A DNA stretch of 48,196 bases from Candidatus Izemoplasma sp. (GCA_007132465.1 SLOP01000032.1:1-48196), one strand, 5' to 3'. Positions 5,996 through 15,997 are shown, numbered from the stretch's first letter. The notes: a model not told the origin generated them from the letters alone. Program-made: numbers and translations.

Positions 5996-6715
5996 TCACT
6001 CCTTCACCGCGGTTTCGACGTATTTCGGCACGACAACCCACTTAATCAGCGCCACACCAACGACCAACAAGTACACCGCACCAATGGGCAGGAGCACCGT
6101 GCGTACATCGAGGCCGTAAGCAAACTCAATCAACAACAACGATGCATGGGTCGGCGAGAACATCAACCACACCTCAGCGCTTTCGCCAAACACGCCCAAG
6201 GCATAGAAGATGCTGGGAAAAGCAAACACGAACATGTACAGAATTAATAGCGCCAACAGCCCGGTGAAATCCTTGACAAACACGGTGAACAAAAAACCGA
6301 GGGCAGTGTGCATGAACGTAATCAGCGCCACTCCCATAAACAACCACCCAAACGACACCGTCACGTCAAAGAGAAAATACGCAAAAAGTGAGATGACCGC
6401 TGTCGATTGAAAGGCAAGCACGATGGCGCTTAAAAACTTGCTTGTCATTAAGGCGGCAAAGCCGCTTGGTGTGATGAGCAGTGTTTTTAAGGTGTTTTCT
6501 TGTTTTTCATAGAACAAATTGGCACCGACGAGCATGACCGTCATCATCGTCGCATCCATAAAGATGAAAAGCGGCACGAACTGCGCTACGCTGTCCTCCC
6601 CGATAAGAAACAAGACAGCCAGCCACAACAAAGTCACAACGAACGCGATTTGTAGGATTTTGTATTTCACAAGACGCTGCATTTCGCCTTTAAAAAGCGG
6701 CACGAAGTTATGCAT
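5996..6715 (-). CDS. ABC-2 type exporter permease (first subunit)
   Basis: 239 residues and about six transmembrane helices, beginning MHNFVPLFKGEMQRLVKYK. EKQENTLKTLLITPSGFAALM is the coupling-helix motif equivalent to that of the neighbouring permease. The ATG overlaps the end of the ATPase gene by 8 bp, implying translational coupling. Two different permeases with one ATPase suggest a heterodimeric membrane domain. Confidence 0.85.
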   Translation of the reverse strand: MHNFVPLFKGEMQRLVKYKILQIAFVVTLLWLAVLFLIGEDSVAQFVPLFIFMDATMMTVMLVGANLFYEKQENTLKTLLITPSGFAALMTSKFLSAIVLAFQSTAVISLFAYFLFDVTVSFGWLFMGVALITFMHTALGFLFTVFVKDFTGLLALLILYMFVFAFPSIFYALGVFGESAEVWLMFSPTHASLLLIEFAYGLDVRTVLLPIGAVYLLVVGVALIKWVVVPKYVETAVKE

Positions 6716-7577
6716 CGACTTCCTCTCCCGTCACGGCAATGAAGATTTCGTCCATCGACGTCTCACCGCTGTGTATTGTCTCGATGGTCTTATCCTTCAA
6801 TAAGGCCATGAATTGTTCGTTCTCACCAATGCCATCCAACGCGAATGTGGCCTGTTTCGTTTTCCCGTTATCGAAATACTCGACGTTAACTTCACGTTGA
6901 CCGTGTTTGATTTTTAGCTCGCGAGGCGTCGCGATTTCCACAATCTCGCCGCGTCGAATGAAGGCCACACGGTCGCATAGTTCTTCCACGTCGTTCATCA
7001 GATGGGTCGATAGAAACACGGTGCCTCCGTTGTTTTTGAACTCACGGATGGCGTCTTTGATGATACGCGCGTTTTTCGGATCGAGCCCGTTGGTTACTTC
7101 ATCCAAGAAGAGCACGTTGGGATTGTTGAGAAGGGCGCGCACAAAATTCAAGCGCATCTTCATGCCTTTGCTGTATTCACCGACCAATCGGTCTTTGTCT
7201 TCAAGCAAGCCAACCCTTTCCATCAACGGCTCGATTTCAGTGCGCGAACGGTAAAGTTCGGAAAAGAACTTCATGTTCTCCATGCCCGTCAGTTTAGAAA
7301 AATGGACAGGCAGTTCAAACCCGACGCCAATGTCTTCGTAATACTGGTTATCGTAGCTCTTAAGGTTTTGTCCACGATACATAATCTCACCTTGATAATC
7401 GGTGTACAACCGTGTCAAAATTTTCTGTGTGGTGCTTTTTCCTGCACCGCTTGGCCCTAGCAAACCGAAAATCTCGCCTTCATGCACCTTAAACGAGATG
7501 CCGGCGACAGCTTCAATCGAGCTTTTGCGATACGTAAAGCGTAAATCTTTGACGTCAAATACCGGTGTTTTTGCCAT
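6708..7577 (-). CDS. ABC transporter ATP-binding protein (exporter)
   Basis: 289 residues. Walker A is GPSGAGKST, the signature region is EYSKGMKMRLNFVRALL (SKGMK rather than the classical SGGQ, as in many ABC-2 exporters), Walker B is NVLFLDEVTNGLDP, and the switch His lies in FLSTHLMNDVEELCDR. After about residue 215 there is the small C-terminal domain usual for NatA/DrrA-like ATPases. GAGGAGGAAACCC precedes the ATG, which overlaps the tetR end by 23 bp. It energises the two downstream permeases. Confidence 0.93.
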   Translation of the reverse strand: MAKTPVFDVKDLRFTYRKSSIEAVAGISFKVHEGEIFGLLGPSGAGKSTTQKILTRLYTDYQGEIMYRGQNLKSYDNQYYEDIGVGFELPVHFSKLTGMENMKFFSELYRSRTEIEPLMERVGLLEDKDRLVGEYSKGMKMRLNFVRALLNNPNVLFLDEVTNGLDPKNARIIKDAIREFKNNGGTVFLSTHLMNDVEELCDRVAFIRRGEIVEIATPRELKIKHGQREVNVEYFDNGKTKQATFALDGIGENEQFMALLKDKTIETIHSGETSMDEIFIAVTGEEVDA

Positions 7578-8190
7578 GGGTTTCCTCCTCTATGCCGTGG
7601 CGAATGATATCGATAGTTTGACGGGCCATGGTTTGCATCTCATCGACGCTTTTTCCCGCCAAAAAGGCATCCATAATATCGATTGACTGAAAACGGTAAA
7701 GCAAACGCGAAAGCGCCAAGGTGTTCACGTCGTTGCGGATGAAGCCGGCTGCTTGATCCTTGCGCAAATACGTCTCAAGTAAAGTCACGCTTCGATGTTC
7801 AAAATCTCGCCATGCGCTTTGCATGCCGGGATCTCTTGAGGCGAAGAAGCCGACCCAGACGGCCACGTAATCGGGATGTGCTTTCGCAAAGGCGATGCCC
7901 GCATCAACCATGGCATAATACAAGTCGAAAAACGGTTCTTGTCCAATGCGTTTAATCAATCCATCCAAATACGCCATCTTTTTGTGTTGCGCTTCGTCGA
8001 TGACGGCTAAGAAAGCGTCGTATTTATGGTTAAAATACTGATAGAAGCTGCCGCGTGGTATGCCGCACGTTTTCACGATGTCGGCCACGGTCGCTTTGTC
8101 GTATCCCAAACGGGTAAATACGGTCGTTAATCCTGCGATAACCTGTTGCTTTTTCGCGGGTTTTAACCGCCTGAATGTCTCCCTGGGCAT
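7555..8190 (-). CDS. TetR/AcrR family repressor of the ABC exporter operon
   Basis: 211 residues. The N-terminal helix-turn-helix (TVADIVKTCGIPRGSFYQYF, about residues 37-56) is the classic TetR_N motif, and the rest is a helical ligand domain. It is first in the operon, directly behind a promoter containing a perfect 16-bp palindrome, so autoregulation and control of the exporter by a bound small molecule is the natural reading. The inducer cannot be guessed from sequence. Confidence 0.9.
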   Translation of the reverse strand: MPRETFRRLKPAKKQQVIAGLTTVFTRLGYDKATVADIVKTCGIPRGSFYQYFNHKYDAFLAVIDEAQHKKMAYLDGLIKRIGQEPFFDLYYAMVDAGIAFAKAHPDYVAVWVGFFASRDPGMQSAWRDFEHRSVTLLETYLRKDQAAGFIRNDVNTLALSRLLYRFQSIDIMDAFLAGKSVDEMQTMARQTIDIIRHGIEEETHGKNTGI

Positions 8191-8207
8191 GACATCACCT
8201 CACCTCG

Positions 8208-8237
8208 ATTATGACACATGTGTCATTTTTTTGTCAA
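8208..8237 (-). promoter_or_regulatory. tetR-ABC promoter with embedded operator palindrome
   Basis: TTGACA (8232-8237), an 18-bp spacer, CATAAT (8208-8213). The perfect palindrome ATGACACATGTGTCAT (8211-8226) fills most of the spacer and runs into the -10, so a bound TetR dimer would block RNA polymerase. The -35 abuts the T tract of the uvrB terminator. Confidence 0.85.
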
Positions 8238-8271
8238 GAAAAATCCGCGCGTCACATGGTCGCGCGGATTT
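8236..8271 (-). terminator. Intrinsic terminator of uvrB
   Basis: AAATCCGCGCG ... CGCGCGGATTT with a 9-nt loop, then TTC TTG on the minus strand. The stop codon and last codons of uvrB lie inside the hairpin. Confidence 0.8.
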
Positions 8272-10219
8272 CAAGGATTAAATCGCGATATTCAGCCGCG
8301 TGTTCGAAATCCAGTTCACGCGCGGCTTTGTTCATGTCTTTTGTTAACTCATCAATCAACTTCGTCTTCTCGGCGCGGGAAAGTGTGGATAAATCCTTCA
8401 CCGCGTCATCAACGACTGCTTCAAGTTTCACACGGATGCTGTCACGCACGCCTTTTTTAATCGTGGTGGGAACGATGCCGAAGCGCTCGTTGTGAGTCTG
8501 TTGAACTGCGCGACGTCGGTGCGTCTCGTCAATAGCAAACTGCATCGCTTCGGTCACTTTATCGGCGTATAAGACGACCTTGCCATCGACGTTTCGTGCC
8601 GCGCGGCCAATCGTTTGAATCAAACTGGTCGCCGAACGTAAAAATCCTTGCTTGTCAGCATCCAAAATGGCGATAAACGAAACTTCGGGAAGGTCGAGGC
8701 CCTCCCTGAGTAGGTTGATGCCCACAAGCACATCATAGACGCCGAGACGCAAATCACGAATGATTTCGATACGCTCTAGGCTCTTGATTTCCGAATGCAA
8801 GTAGGCGACCTTTATGCCGAGTTCTTTTAAGTAACTGGTCAAGTCCTCAGCCATCTTGATGGTTAGGGTCGTGATTAAGGTCCGTTGTTTGTTCTCAATG
8901 CGGCGATACATTTCAGCCACCAAATGGTCGATTTGGCCATCTTTCTTTTGAACCTCGACCACAGGATCAAGCAGCCCGGTGGGGCGAATGATCTGTTCAA
9001 CAACATACGGCGTGCGCTCAAGTTCATAGTCACCCGGGGTGGCGCTGACGTAAACGGCTTGATGGATTTTCTCATTAAACTCCTCGAAATTCAGCGGTCG
9101 GTTGTCTAGCGCGCTGGGCAGACGGAATCCGTAGTCGACGAGGGTTTGTTTGCGTGAGCGGTCGCCGTTAAACATGCCCCGTACTTGCGGTAAGGTAACG
9201 TGGGATTCGTCGACCACGAGCAAATAATCATCCCCGAAAAAATCCATTAAAGTCGACGGGGTCTCCCCGGCTTCTCGCAAGCTCAAATGGCGAGAATAGT
9301 TCTCCACCCCTTTACACGTCCCGATTTCTTTTAGCATCTCAATGTCGTAATTGGTGCGTTGACGGAGCCGCTCGGCCTCAACAAGGTTTCCCGCTTGTTC
9401 AAAATACGCAAGTTGTGCTTCGAGTTCTTGTTCGATGCGCTGGATGCCTTCGTCGATTTTAGCTTTATTCGTCACAAACTGGGTTGCTGGAAACAACGTC
9501 ATGACAGTGTACTCTTCCAAAATTTCGCCGCTCACCACATCGAACAAACGAATGCGTTCAATCTCGTCGTCGAAAAACTCAACGCGAATCGCTTGGTCTT
9601 TTTTATACGTTGGCAGGATTTCAACAACGTCGCCTTTAACGCGAAACGACCCGCGTTCAAAATCAATCTCGTTGCGCACAAAAAGCATGTCGACGAGTTT
9701 GTTTAACAGCGCGTCACGATCCATGTTGTCGCCTTGACGTAGCGTTAAGGTGGCGTCACGGTAATCCTCGGGATCGCCAATCCCATAGATGCACGACACG
9801 CTCGCCACGACGATGACGTCGCGACGTTCAAGAAGCGATGCGGTGGCGCTGTGGCGCATTTCATCGATTTCATCGTTGGTCTGGGCATCTTTTTCAATGT
9901 ATAAATCCCGACTCGGGACGTAGGCTTCGGGTTGATAGTAATCGTAATAGGAAATAAAATATTCCACGCGGTTGTCGGGAAAGAACTCTTTAAACTCTGA
10001 GTACAGCTGCCCGGCCAGGGTTTTGTTGTGGGCGAGCACGAGCACCGGTTTGTCTAAATGTTGAATCACGTTGCTCATGGTGAACGTTTTCCCCGTGCCC
10101 GTCGCGCCCAAAAGCACAACCTCTTTTTCACCGTTTTCAATGTGTTCAACAATCCGTTTGATAGCCGCGGCTTGGTCGCCTTTTGGTTGGTACTCGGTAC
10201 GTAGTTTGAAACTACTCAT
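8252..10219 (-). CDS. uvrB: Excinuclease ABC subunit B
   Basis: 655 residues, the normal UvrB length. Walker A is [12 protein letters not shown]; the damage-probing beta-hairpin region [21 protein letters not shown] is intact; [11 protein letters not shown] is helicase motif [22 protein letters not shown] and QTIGRAARN are motifs V-VI; and the C-terminal UVR domain ([21 protein letters not shown]) binds UvrC. It is a core nucleotide excision repair helicase loaded by UvrA, which is not in this window. It is transcribed alone, divergent from the radical SAM gene, from an extended -10 promoter. No LexA-type box was seen in its short leader. Confidence 0.98.
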   Translation of the reverse strand: MSSFKLRTEYQPKGDQAAAIKRIVEHIENGEKEVVLLGATGTGKTFTMSNVIQHLDKPVLVLAHNKTLAGQLYSEFKEFFPDNRVEYFISYYDYYQPEAYVPSRDLYIEKDAQTNDEIDEMRHSATASLLERRDVIVVASVSCIYGIGDPEDYRDATLTLRQGDNMDRDALLNKLVDMLFVRNEIDFERGSFRVKGDVVEILPTYKKDQAIRVEFFDDEIERIRLFDVVSGEILEEYTVMTLFPATQFVTNKAKIDEGIQRIEQELEAQLAYFEQAGNLVEAERLRQRTNYDIEMLKEIGTCKGVENYSRHLSLREAGETPSTLMDFFGDDYLLVVDESHVTLPQVRGMFNGDRSRKQTLVDYGFRLPSALDNRPLNFEEFNEKIHQAVYVSATPGDYELERTPYVVEQIIRPTGLLDPVVEVQKKDGQIDHLVAEMYRRIENKQRTLITTLTIKMAEDLTSYLKELGIKVAYLHSEIKSLERIEIIRDLRLGVYDVLVGINLLREGLDLPEVSFIAILDADKQGFLRSATSLIQTIGRAARNVDGKVVLYADKVTEAMQFAIDETHRRRAVQQTHNERFGIVPTTIKKGVRDSIRVKLEAVVDDAVKDLSTLSRAEKTKLIDELTKDMNKAARELDFEHAAEYRDLILEIRATM

Positions 10220-10237
10220 GTCATCACCACCGTTATT

Positions 10238-10246
10238 ATTCTACCA
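10238..10246 (-). promoter_or_regulatory. Extended -10 promoter of uvrB
   Basis: TGGTAGAAT (TGn plus TAGAAT) on the minus strand, 19 nt before the uvrB start. The -35 is not conserved. Confidence 0.55.
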
Positions 10247-10262
10247 CACCTTGAGGCATCCG

Positions 10263-10271
10263 TGATACAAT
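10263..10271 (+). promoter_or_regulatory. Extended -10 promoter of radical SAM gene
   Basis: TGATACAAT (TGn plus TACAAT) on the plus strand, 24 nt before the start codon. Confidence 0.55.
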
Positions 10272-10295
10272 GAACCATGCAAAGGATGTGCTGCC

Positions 10296-11942
10296 ATGGA
10301 TGCGCTTTTTATCGCCATTAACGCAAAATATATTCACCTGAATCCGGCCGTTCGGTCGCTTGTCGCCAACAGCCGTTTTACCACGGATTTTCGTGAGTTC
10401 ACCATCCATGATACGCTCGAGACCATGGTCGATGACATTTTGGAGGCAGCGCCCGCGTTAATCGGCATCAGCACCTACATTTGGAACGTCAACGTAGTCA
10501 GAAACTTGCTGAGGGTGTTGCGTGAACACACACAAACACCCATCGTCCTTGGCGGGCCCGAAGTCGCCTATGACGCCGAACACTTTCTCACCACCACCTC
10601 AGCCGATTTCATCGTCACCGGCGAGGGCGAAGCCGTCATCGATGAACTCATTGAGCATGTCATCAGCGGCGCGCCACGTCCCGACCACAACCTCGCCACC
10701 CTTGTCAACACACGCCTCTGCGACACCCCACGGGTTCCCATCAAAGACCTCAGCACGCTAAAAAGCCCTTACGCACCTTCCCATGGCGTCGCCGACATGC
10801 CACACCGCATCGTCTATGTCGAATCGAGCCGCGGTTGCCCATATCGATGCAGTTATTGCCTTTCCTCGCGCGACACAGGTGTGCGGTTTATTCCCGTTGA
10901 AACCGTCGTGAAAACCCTTCACGGCGTCACGGAAATGGGCGCACGCACAATCAAGTTCCTCGATCGCACGTTTAACGCCAACCCTAACACCTTGGCCTTG
11001 TTGACATCGATTATCGAAACCCATCAACCCGGCCAGACCTACCAGTTTGAAATCACCGGAGACGTGCTTGACGTTCGCATTGTCGACTTTATCCACGCGC
11101 ATGCACCCAAAGGGTTGTTTCGCTTCGAAATCGGCATACAGTCGACTCATGAACCGACCAACCGCAGCGTCGATCGCATTCAAGACACAACCAAACTCTT
11201 CTCCGTCATCCGCTCGATTCGCGATCACGACATCATCGACTTGCATCTCGATTTGATCGCCGGGCTTCCCTTGGAGACCTTACCACGCTTCACACAAACC
11301 TTTAACGAGGTCTATGCACTCAAGGCCCGCGAACTACAGCTTGGCTTTCTCAAAATGTTGCGTGGCACAAAAATTCGCCGAGAAGCAGCGCGTTATTCCT
11401 ATGAGTATGATGCTGATTCTCCCTATGAAATACGCCATCACGACGCCTTGAGTGCCGAGGATGTCACACGCATCAAAGGTGTTGAAACGGCGCTGAACGC
11501 TTACCACAACAAACAACACATTGGCGATTTGCTTCCGGAGATTGTCGAGGTGCATGGCAATGCGTTTGTGTTTTTTGAAGCCCTGCACACCATGACAATT
11601 AAGCGACACGTCGACTTCCACCGCTTTCAACTCGACGAACTATACGCGACGCTTGATGCCTTCATCGACACACACCATCTCCCCGTGTCGATGCGTGATC
11701 GGCTAAAACGCGCTTATGTGAAACGATTCACGGTGAAACCCAAATGCTACTTTCCCGTGGTAAAAAAAGGGGTGGCGCACCACCGTGCCATCAATGACGC
11801 CGCGTTGCGTTTGGGGGTGGCGGCGGGAGAGGTCGGTAAACACGCTCTCGTCTTCGCCACATCAGACGGCATCAATGTGGCGTATTATCGACACGGCACC
11901 TGTCGTGTCATCGACGGTAAAAACCGTTCGCTTTCGGTGTGA
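10296..11942 (+). CDS. B12-binding-domain radical SAM protein (DUF4080-type)
   Basis: 548 residues. Residues 1-130 resemble a cobalamin-binding Rossmann domain (ALFIAINAKYIHLNPAVRSL, GISTYIWN, VLGGPEVAYD, FIVTGEGE). The radical SAM core follows, with SSRGCPYRCSYCLSS supplying the CxxxCxxC cysteines for the 4Fe-4S cluster, and FEIGIQST and LIAGLPLET as later strands. The C-terminal third (about 370-548) matches the DUF4080-type extension of Bacillota proteins in this group. These are often annotated as magnesium-protoporphyrin cyclase-like, but the real substrate is unknown. The gene stands alone with its own promoter and terminator. AAAGGATG precedes the ATG. Confidence 0.88.
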   Translation: MDALFIAINAKYIHLNPAVRSLVANSRFTTDFREFTIHDTLETMVDDILEAAPALIGISTYIWNVNVVRNLLRVLREHTQTPIVLGGPEVAYDAEHFLTTTSADFIVTGEGEAVIDELIEHVISGAPRPDHNLATLVNTRLCDTPRVPIKDLSTLKSPYAPSHGVADMPHRIVYVESSRGCPYRCSYCLSSRDTGVRFIPVETVVKTLHGVTEMGARTIKFLDRTFNANPNTLALLTSIIETHQPGQTYQFEITGDVLDVRIVDFIHAHAPKGLFRFEIGIQSTHEPTNRSVDRIQDTTKLFSVIRSIRDHDIIDLHLDLIAGLPLETLPRFTQTFNEVYALKARELQLGFLKMLRGTKIRREAARYSYEYDADSPYEIRHHDALSAEDVTRIKGVETALNAYHNKQHIGDLLPEIVEVHGNAFVFFEALHTMTIKRHVDFHRFQLDELYATLDAFIDTHHLPVSMRDRLKRAYVKRFTVKPKCYFPVVKKGVAHHRAINDAALRLGVAAGEVGKHALVFATSDGINVAYYRHGTCRVIDGKNRSLSV

Positions 11943-11959
11943 AAGCGAACGGTTTTTTT
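11919..11959. terminator. Bidirectional terminator between convergent genes
   Basis: AAACCGTTCGCTTTC and GAAAGCGAACGGTTT form a 15-bp stem around GGTGT. Ts follow on the plus strand and TTTTT on the minus strand. The radical SAM stop codon spans the loop edge, and the TetR stop codon sits at the far end of the T run. Confidence 0.92.
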
Positions 11960-12542
11960 ATTGATGCAGCTGTGTCACACAATGCGCAATTTCATCAATG
12001 AACGCTGCAATATCGGGATTAGCAAGCGGGTTGGTCACCGCAAACACGCTGCCAATGAGAAGCGACTCGATGACATGCAAGCGGTGTTCAGACACCGCCT
12101 CTCCCAACAAACCTTCGTCGATGCCTTTACGAAGAATCGTCATAACGTGTTCATGCAGGGTCTGGTACACCTCGAACACCTTGCGTTCGATCTGCGCACG
12201 ATAATCGGCTGAAATCGTCACAAAATCCACGTTATGCATCATTTTTTCAAAGGTCTTGTTTTCGCGTGCGAGGTGGAATGAACGCCGCATGTGGGTTCGG
12301 ATTGCGTCGTCATAGTTTAACTCATCGAACCCCTCGACATCCAGCAAGTACCTCACCTGCTCGTCGATGGCCATGGCCACCGCTTCGGCGACCATGGCGT
12401 CCTTTTCATCAAAGTACTCATACACCGTGCTTTTACCGATATCTAGGGCGTTGGCAATGTTGGATATCGTGAGTTTCTCGTGTTTCTCGTTGGTAAGAAA
12501 ATCAAGCACCATGCGTAAAATCGCTTCGCGTTTTGGTTTCAT
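11958..12542 (-). CDS. TetR family regulator of the RND exporter
   Basis: 194 residues with the helix-turn-helix LTISNIANALDIGKSTVYEYF at about 24-44, followed by a helical ligand domain without a clear signature. Its ATG shares one base with the stop codon of the RND gene (TAATG), so the two are translationally coupled. Being promoter-distal in the same transcript, it should repress its own operon through the palindrome at 15963-15986. Confidence 0.88.
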   Translation of the reverse strand: MKPKREAILRMVLDFLTNEKHEKLTISNIANALDIGKSTVYEYFDEKDAMVAEAVAMAIDEQVRYLLDVEGFDELNYDDAIRTHMRRSFHLARENKTFEKMMHNVDFVTISADYRAQIERKVFEVYQTLHEHVMTILRKGIDEGLLGEAVSEHRLHVIESLLIGSVFAVTNPLANPDIAAFIDEIAHCVTQLHQ

Positions 12543-15500
12543 TATTTCATCATCCCTTGGATAAAGGATTCGACATCGTTGTCGTCAGTGGTCCTTGTTT
12601 TATCGTCGGTGTTAACTTGAAGGGGGGCATCTGGTAAAAACCACGTAATGATAAGAAACACAGCTGCTACTGCGGTTGCGATGATGCCATAAAGCCACAT
12701 GCTATCGTAAAACATGTAACCCGCAACGGCGGCTGATAAAAACGCAAAGAGCCCACCAAAAATGTATTTTCCACGAATGGTGAAGCTGTAATAAAGCAAT
12801 GGCACGACAAAGATGGTCAAGAGCGTCGCGTAGATGAGACCGCCGATCGCCGTGAGGGCGAGCGGTTGGATAAGTTCAGCCCCATCACCAAAACCGATAG
12901 CCATCGCCGATAAGGCTAAAATGGTTGTCAGCGCGGTCATGAAAATCGGTCGCATTCTGACCTTGCCGCCTTCGATAATAGCTTCTTTGAGTTCCATGCC
13001 ACCGGCACGCAGTTGGTTAATGTAATCGACCAGCACGATGCCGTTATTCACCACGACACCGGCCAGCACAATCAACCCGATCATCGCCACGATGGAGACG
13101 CGCATGCCGAAGATGTAAAGAATTAGGAATCCGCCGGTAAATGCTAGGGGGATGGTAATCATGATAATGAAGGGGTAAAGCAATGATTGGAACTGGCTGG
13201 CCATGATCATGTAAACGAGTGCAATCGCCAACACCGCCATCAACAACAACGTTTCAATGGCTGCTTGAATCTCTTCATCCTCGCCAAGAATGTCCACAGT
13301 ATACCCCGTGGGTAACATGTGTGCTTCCAAGGCCTGAGCGACGTCGGCCGCCACTTGTGTGGTGTTGACACCGCTTGCGTACTCAGCGCTAATTGTGAGT
13401 GAACGCACACCATCAACACGCGTGATGGTGGCAAAGCCCGGTTGCATGACCACCTCGGCGACCTCGCCGAGGGTGACGAACTCAAAGTCACCACCCATGC
13501 TGGTTAAATTCACACCGACCACGGTGTTTTGGATGGCTTCTATGCTCATTTCCTTGCGTTTCACATCACCTTCTTCATACACATACATGGCATAACTTCG
13601 ATTATCCAAGCGCACATTCCCGATGGGTTGTGCGCCGGCAATTTCCACGGCCACCATCATCCAGATGGATTCAACGGTGAGCGGTTTAGGATTGCCGTCC
13701 ATGGCACTCAGCATATCGACGTACTGAGCGGCGGCTTGTTTATCGACGGTGATTTTTATTTCTCGTGATTCTCGGCCAAAGCCTGGATCAATTTCCCTTA
13801 AGCCGTCGATGCTTTCCAACATGTCAACCAGTTCAAGCGCTTCAGCGCGAAGCACATCCAAATCGGCGCCTTTCAACCGCAGTTGAATGCCTTGTCCAGT
13901 CAACATCGCCACGTCACCTTGGGTTCCTTGCACCTCGAAGACCAAGGTGTCGTAGTCGCGATCAAGCAGTTCGATGACGGCCTCGCGGAAGGCTTCGGTT
14001 GACATGTCGCGGTCGGGGCGCAGAACCACGTTGATGTTTGCGCGGTCGGTGGCGGTTTGGCCAAACATGCCCATCATCCCACCACCCAGTGAAATACCGA
14101 CGGTTTTTACGTCATCAAAATCGCGCAAATCATCGTGCAAGCGATCAAGCGTGTTCGAAAAATCATCAAAATCAAGCGGCGCATCAGGGTCCATTTCCAC
14201 AGAAATCGTTAACGTGCCCTCATCGCTGGTGGGGAAGAACTCAAACCCTCTCCCTGTCGCAAGCAACACAGAACCGGCAAACAGCACAAGCACACCGGCA
14301 ATCACCAATCCGCGGAACTTGAGCAGTTTCTCGATGGCGCGGCCATAAACCTCATGCAGCCGTTCGAACACCGTGGGTTTTTGTCGTGTTTTAGCCGGGG
14401 CGTTGTTCTCGCGCATGATTCGGCCAGCCAACGCCGGCACAAGCGTCAAGGCAATCGCCAACGACGCGGCGAGCGAAAACGCGACGGTCAAGGCCAGCTG
14501 GTAGAAAATTTCACGGATAAAATCTTCAATAAACATAATCGGTAAGAAAACACCGATCGTGGTGAGGGTGCTTGCGGTGATGGCGCCGGCGACTTGGTAG
14601 GTTCCGACAATCGCTGCTTCGGTGCGTGAAGCCCCTTCTTTTCGCATGCGGAAGATGTTTTCCATAACCACAATCGAGTTGTCCACGAGCATGCCAATGC
14701 CGAGGGCGAGCCCACCGAGCGACACGAGGTTAAGCGTAATGCCCGACAGGTATATCAGCACAATAGCAAACAGTAAACTGATGGGAATGGCCACACCGAC
14801 AATCAGCGTGACACCGAGGTTTCGCAGGAATATAAAGAGAATAATCAGCGCCAAAACGCCGCCGATGATAAGGTTGTTAGTGACGCTGCCGGTTGACGCG
14901 CTGATGTATTCGCCTTGATCGAACAACATCGTGACGTTGATGTCATCATCGTCGTCCATCATCGAAGCGATGACCGCGTTAACGCCCTGTGTCACGTCGG
15001 TGGTGGCGTACTCAGACCCTTTTTGGATGGCGATGGTCAGCGCGTTTTCACCGTTGACCTTAGAGTACGTGCGTTCATCGGCCGGGGCGAACGTGACCTC
15101 GGCAATGTCGCTGAGCTTCACGTCATCCAAGGCGCCCGGCAAGCTAACGATGATTAAATCTTCCATCTCCTCAAGCGAGTCAATGGCGTCGCCCACGCGC
15201 ACAAGGTAATCGACACCAGAAACACTCACGAATCCGGCAGGGAAACTGAAATCGTGCCCCATTAACACATCGCCAATATAGGCTTTATCCAACGTAAAAT
15301 CAATCTGATCTTCGGGTGGAAGCATGGCGTTTAAGTCATCAATTTGACTGTTGAATACATCGATGGCGTCTTGATCGAGAAGCACACGGATCTCCGCTTC
15401 ATACGCGCCGCTAATCATCATGCTTGCCACGCCTGGCACGCGTTCAATTTGCGGTCCGAGTTCATTGTCGACCCAATCGGTTAACGCTTGCAAGTCTTTC

Positions 15501-15943
15501 CCCTCGTAGGTCACGCTAAAGGTCATGATTGGAATCATGTCGGGGTTAAGACGGATGATCATTGGATTGCCCGCTTCCTCAGGTAGTTGGTTGAGGACGA
15601 GGCCAATGCTCTCTCGCATTTCAACCACTGCCGCGTTCATGTTGGTCGCGGCGTTAAACTCAATCATCATCATCGAGACATTCTCTTGTGACATCGACGT
15701 GAGTTCAACCACGTTGGTCGTGGTCTGAAGTGCTTGTTCAAGCGGAATGGAAACATCGCTTTCGACCTCTTCTGGGCTAGCGCCCGGGTAGGTTGTCACC
15801 ACCACCGCAAAGGGGATGTTGACGTTTGGGAAAAGGTCAGTTGTCAACCGCGTGAACGACACGAAACCAAACACGGCCACGGCAATGACAACCATGAACA
15901 CGGTGATGGCTTTATTGACTGAAAATTGAATGAGATTTTTCAT
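12542..15943 (-). CDS. RND family efflux transporter (HAE-1/SwrC-like), stand-alone
   Basis: 1133 residues with the duplicated RND architecture: helix 1 at the N-terminus (IQFSVNKAITVFMVV), a large outer loop (about 35-330), helices 2-6, second helix-loop repeat, helices 8-12. The proton-relay motif GGLALGIGMLVDNSIVVMEN is present in helix 4. The second half carries FTGGFLILYIFGMRVSIVAMIGLIVLAGVVVNN. ATG at 15943 has AAAGGA 8 nt upstream; the longer frame to 15964 runs into the operator. No membrane-fusion or outer-membrane partner is encoded nearby, as for SwrC/YerP of Bacillus. The C-terminal tail past helix 12 carries extra membrane segments and an acidic end. Substrate unknown; drugs, lipids or surfactant peptides are usual. 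Confidence 0.93.
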   Translation of the reverse strand: MKNLIQFSVNKAITVFMVVIAVAVFGFVSFTRLTTDLFPNVNIPFAVVVTTYPGASPEEVESDVSIPLEQALQTTTNVVELTSMSQENVSMMMIEFNAATNMNAAVVEMRESIGLVLNQLPEEAGNPMIIRLNPDMIPIMTFSVTYEGKDLQALTDWVDNELGPQIERVPGVASMMISGAYEAEIRVLLDQDAIDVFNSQIDDLNAMLPPEDQIDFTLDKAYIGDVLMGHDFSFPAGFVSVSGVDYLVRVGDAIDSLEEMEDLIIVSLPGALDDVKLSDIAEVTFAPADERTYSKVNGENALTIAIQKGSEYATTDVTQGVNAVIASMMDDDDDINVTMLFDQGEYISASTGSVTNNLIIGGVLALIILFIFLRNLGVTLIVGVAIPISLLFAIVLIYLSGITLNLVSLGGLALGIGMLVDNSIVVMENIFRMRKEGASRTEAAIVGTYQVAGAITASTLTTIGVFLPIMFIEDFIREIFYQLALTVAFSLAASLAIALTLVPALAGRIMRENNAPAKTRQKPTVFERLHEVYGRAIEKLLKFRGLVIAGVLVLFAGSVLLATGRGFEFFPTSDEGTLTISVEMDPDAPLDFDDFSNTLDRLHDDLRDFDDVKTVGISLGGGMMGMFGQTATDRANINVVLRPDRDMSTEAFREAVIELLDRDYDTLVFEVQGTQGDVAMLTGQGIQLRLKGADLDVLRAEALELVDMLESIDGLREIDPGFGRESREIKITVDKQAAAQYVDMLSAMDGNPKPLTVESIWMMVAVEIAGAQPIGNVRLDNRSYAMYVYEEGDVKRKEMSIEAIQNTVVGVNLTSMGGDFEFVTLGEVAEVVMQPGFATITRVDGVRSLTISAEYASGVNTTQVAADVAQALEAHMLPTGYTVDILGEDEEIQAAIETLLLMAVLAIALVYMIMASQFQSLLYPFIIMITIPLAFTGGFLILYIFGMRVSIVAMIGLIVLAGVVVNNGIVLVDYINQLRAGGMELKEAIIEGGKVRMRPIFMTALTTILALSAMAIGFGDGAELIQPLALTAIGGLIYATLLTIFVVPLLYYSFTIRGKYIFGGLFAFLSAAVAGYMFYDSMWLYGIIATAVAAVFLIITWFLPDAPLQVNTDDKTRTTDDNDVESFIQGMMK

Positions 15944-15962
15944 GATAACCATCCTTTCTTGC

Positions 15963-15986
15963 ACCCGACCGAACGGTCGGTCGGGT
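15963..15986. promoter_or_regulatory. TetR-type operator upstream of RND operon
   Basis: ACCCGACCGA and TCGGTCGGGT form perfect 10-bp inverted half-sites 4 bp apart, with an inner GACCG-AA-CGGTC palindrome. It lies between the -10 element and the start codon, where a bound repressor would block transcription initiation. Confidence 0.8.
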
Positions 15987-15988
15987 TT

Positions 15989-15997
15989 ATTTTATCA
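15989..15997 (-). promoter_or_regulatory. Extended -10 promoter of RND operon
   Basis: TGATAAAAT on the minus strand, immediately upstream of the operator. No good -35. Confidence 0.55.
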
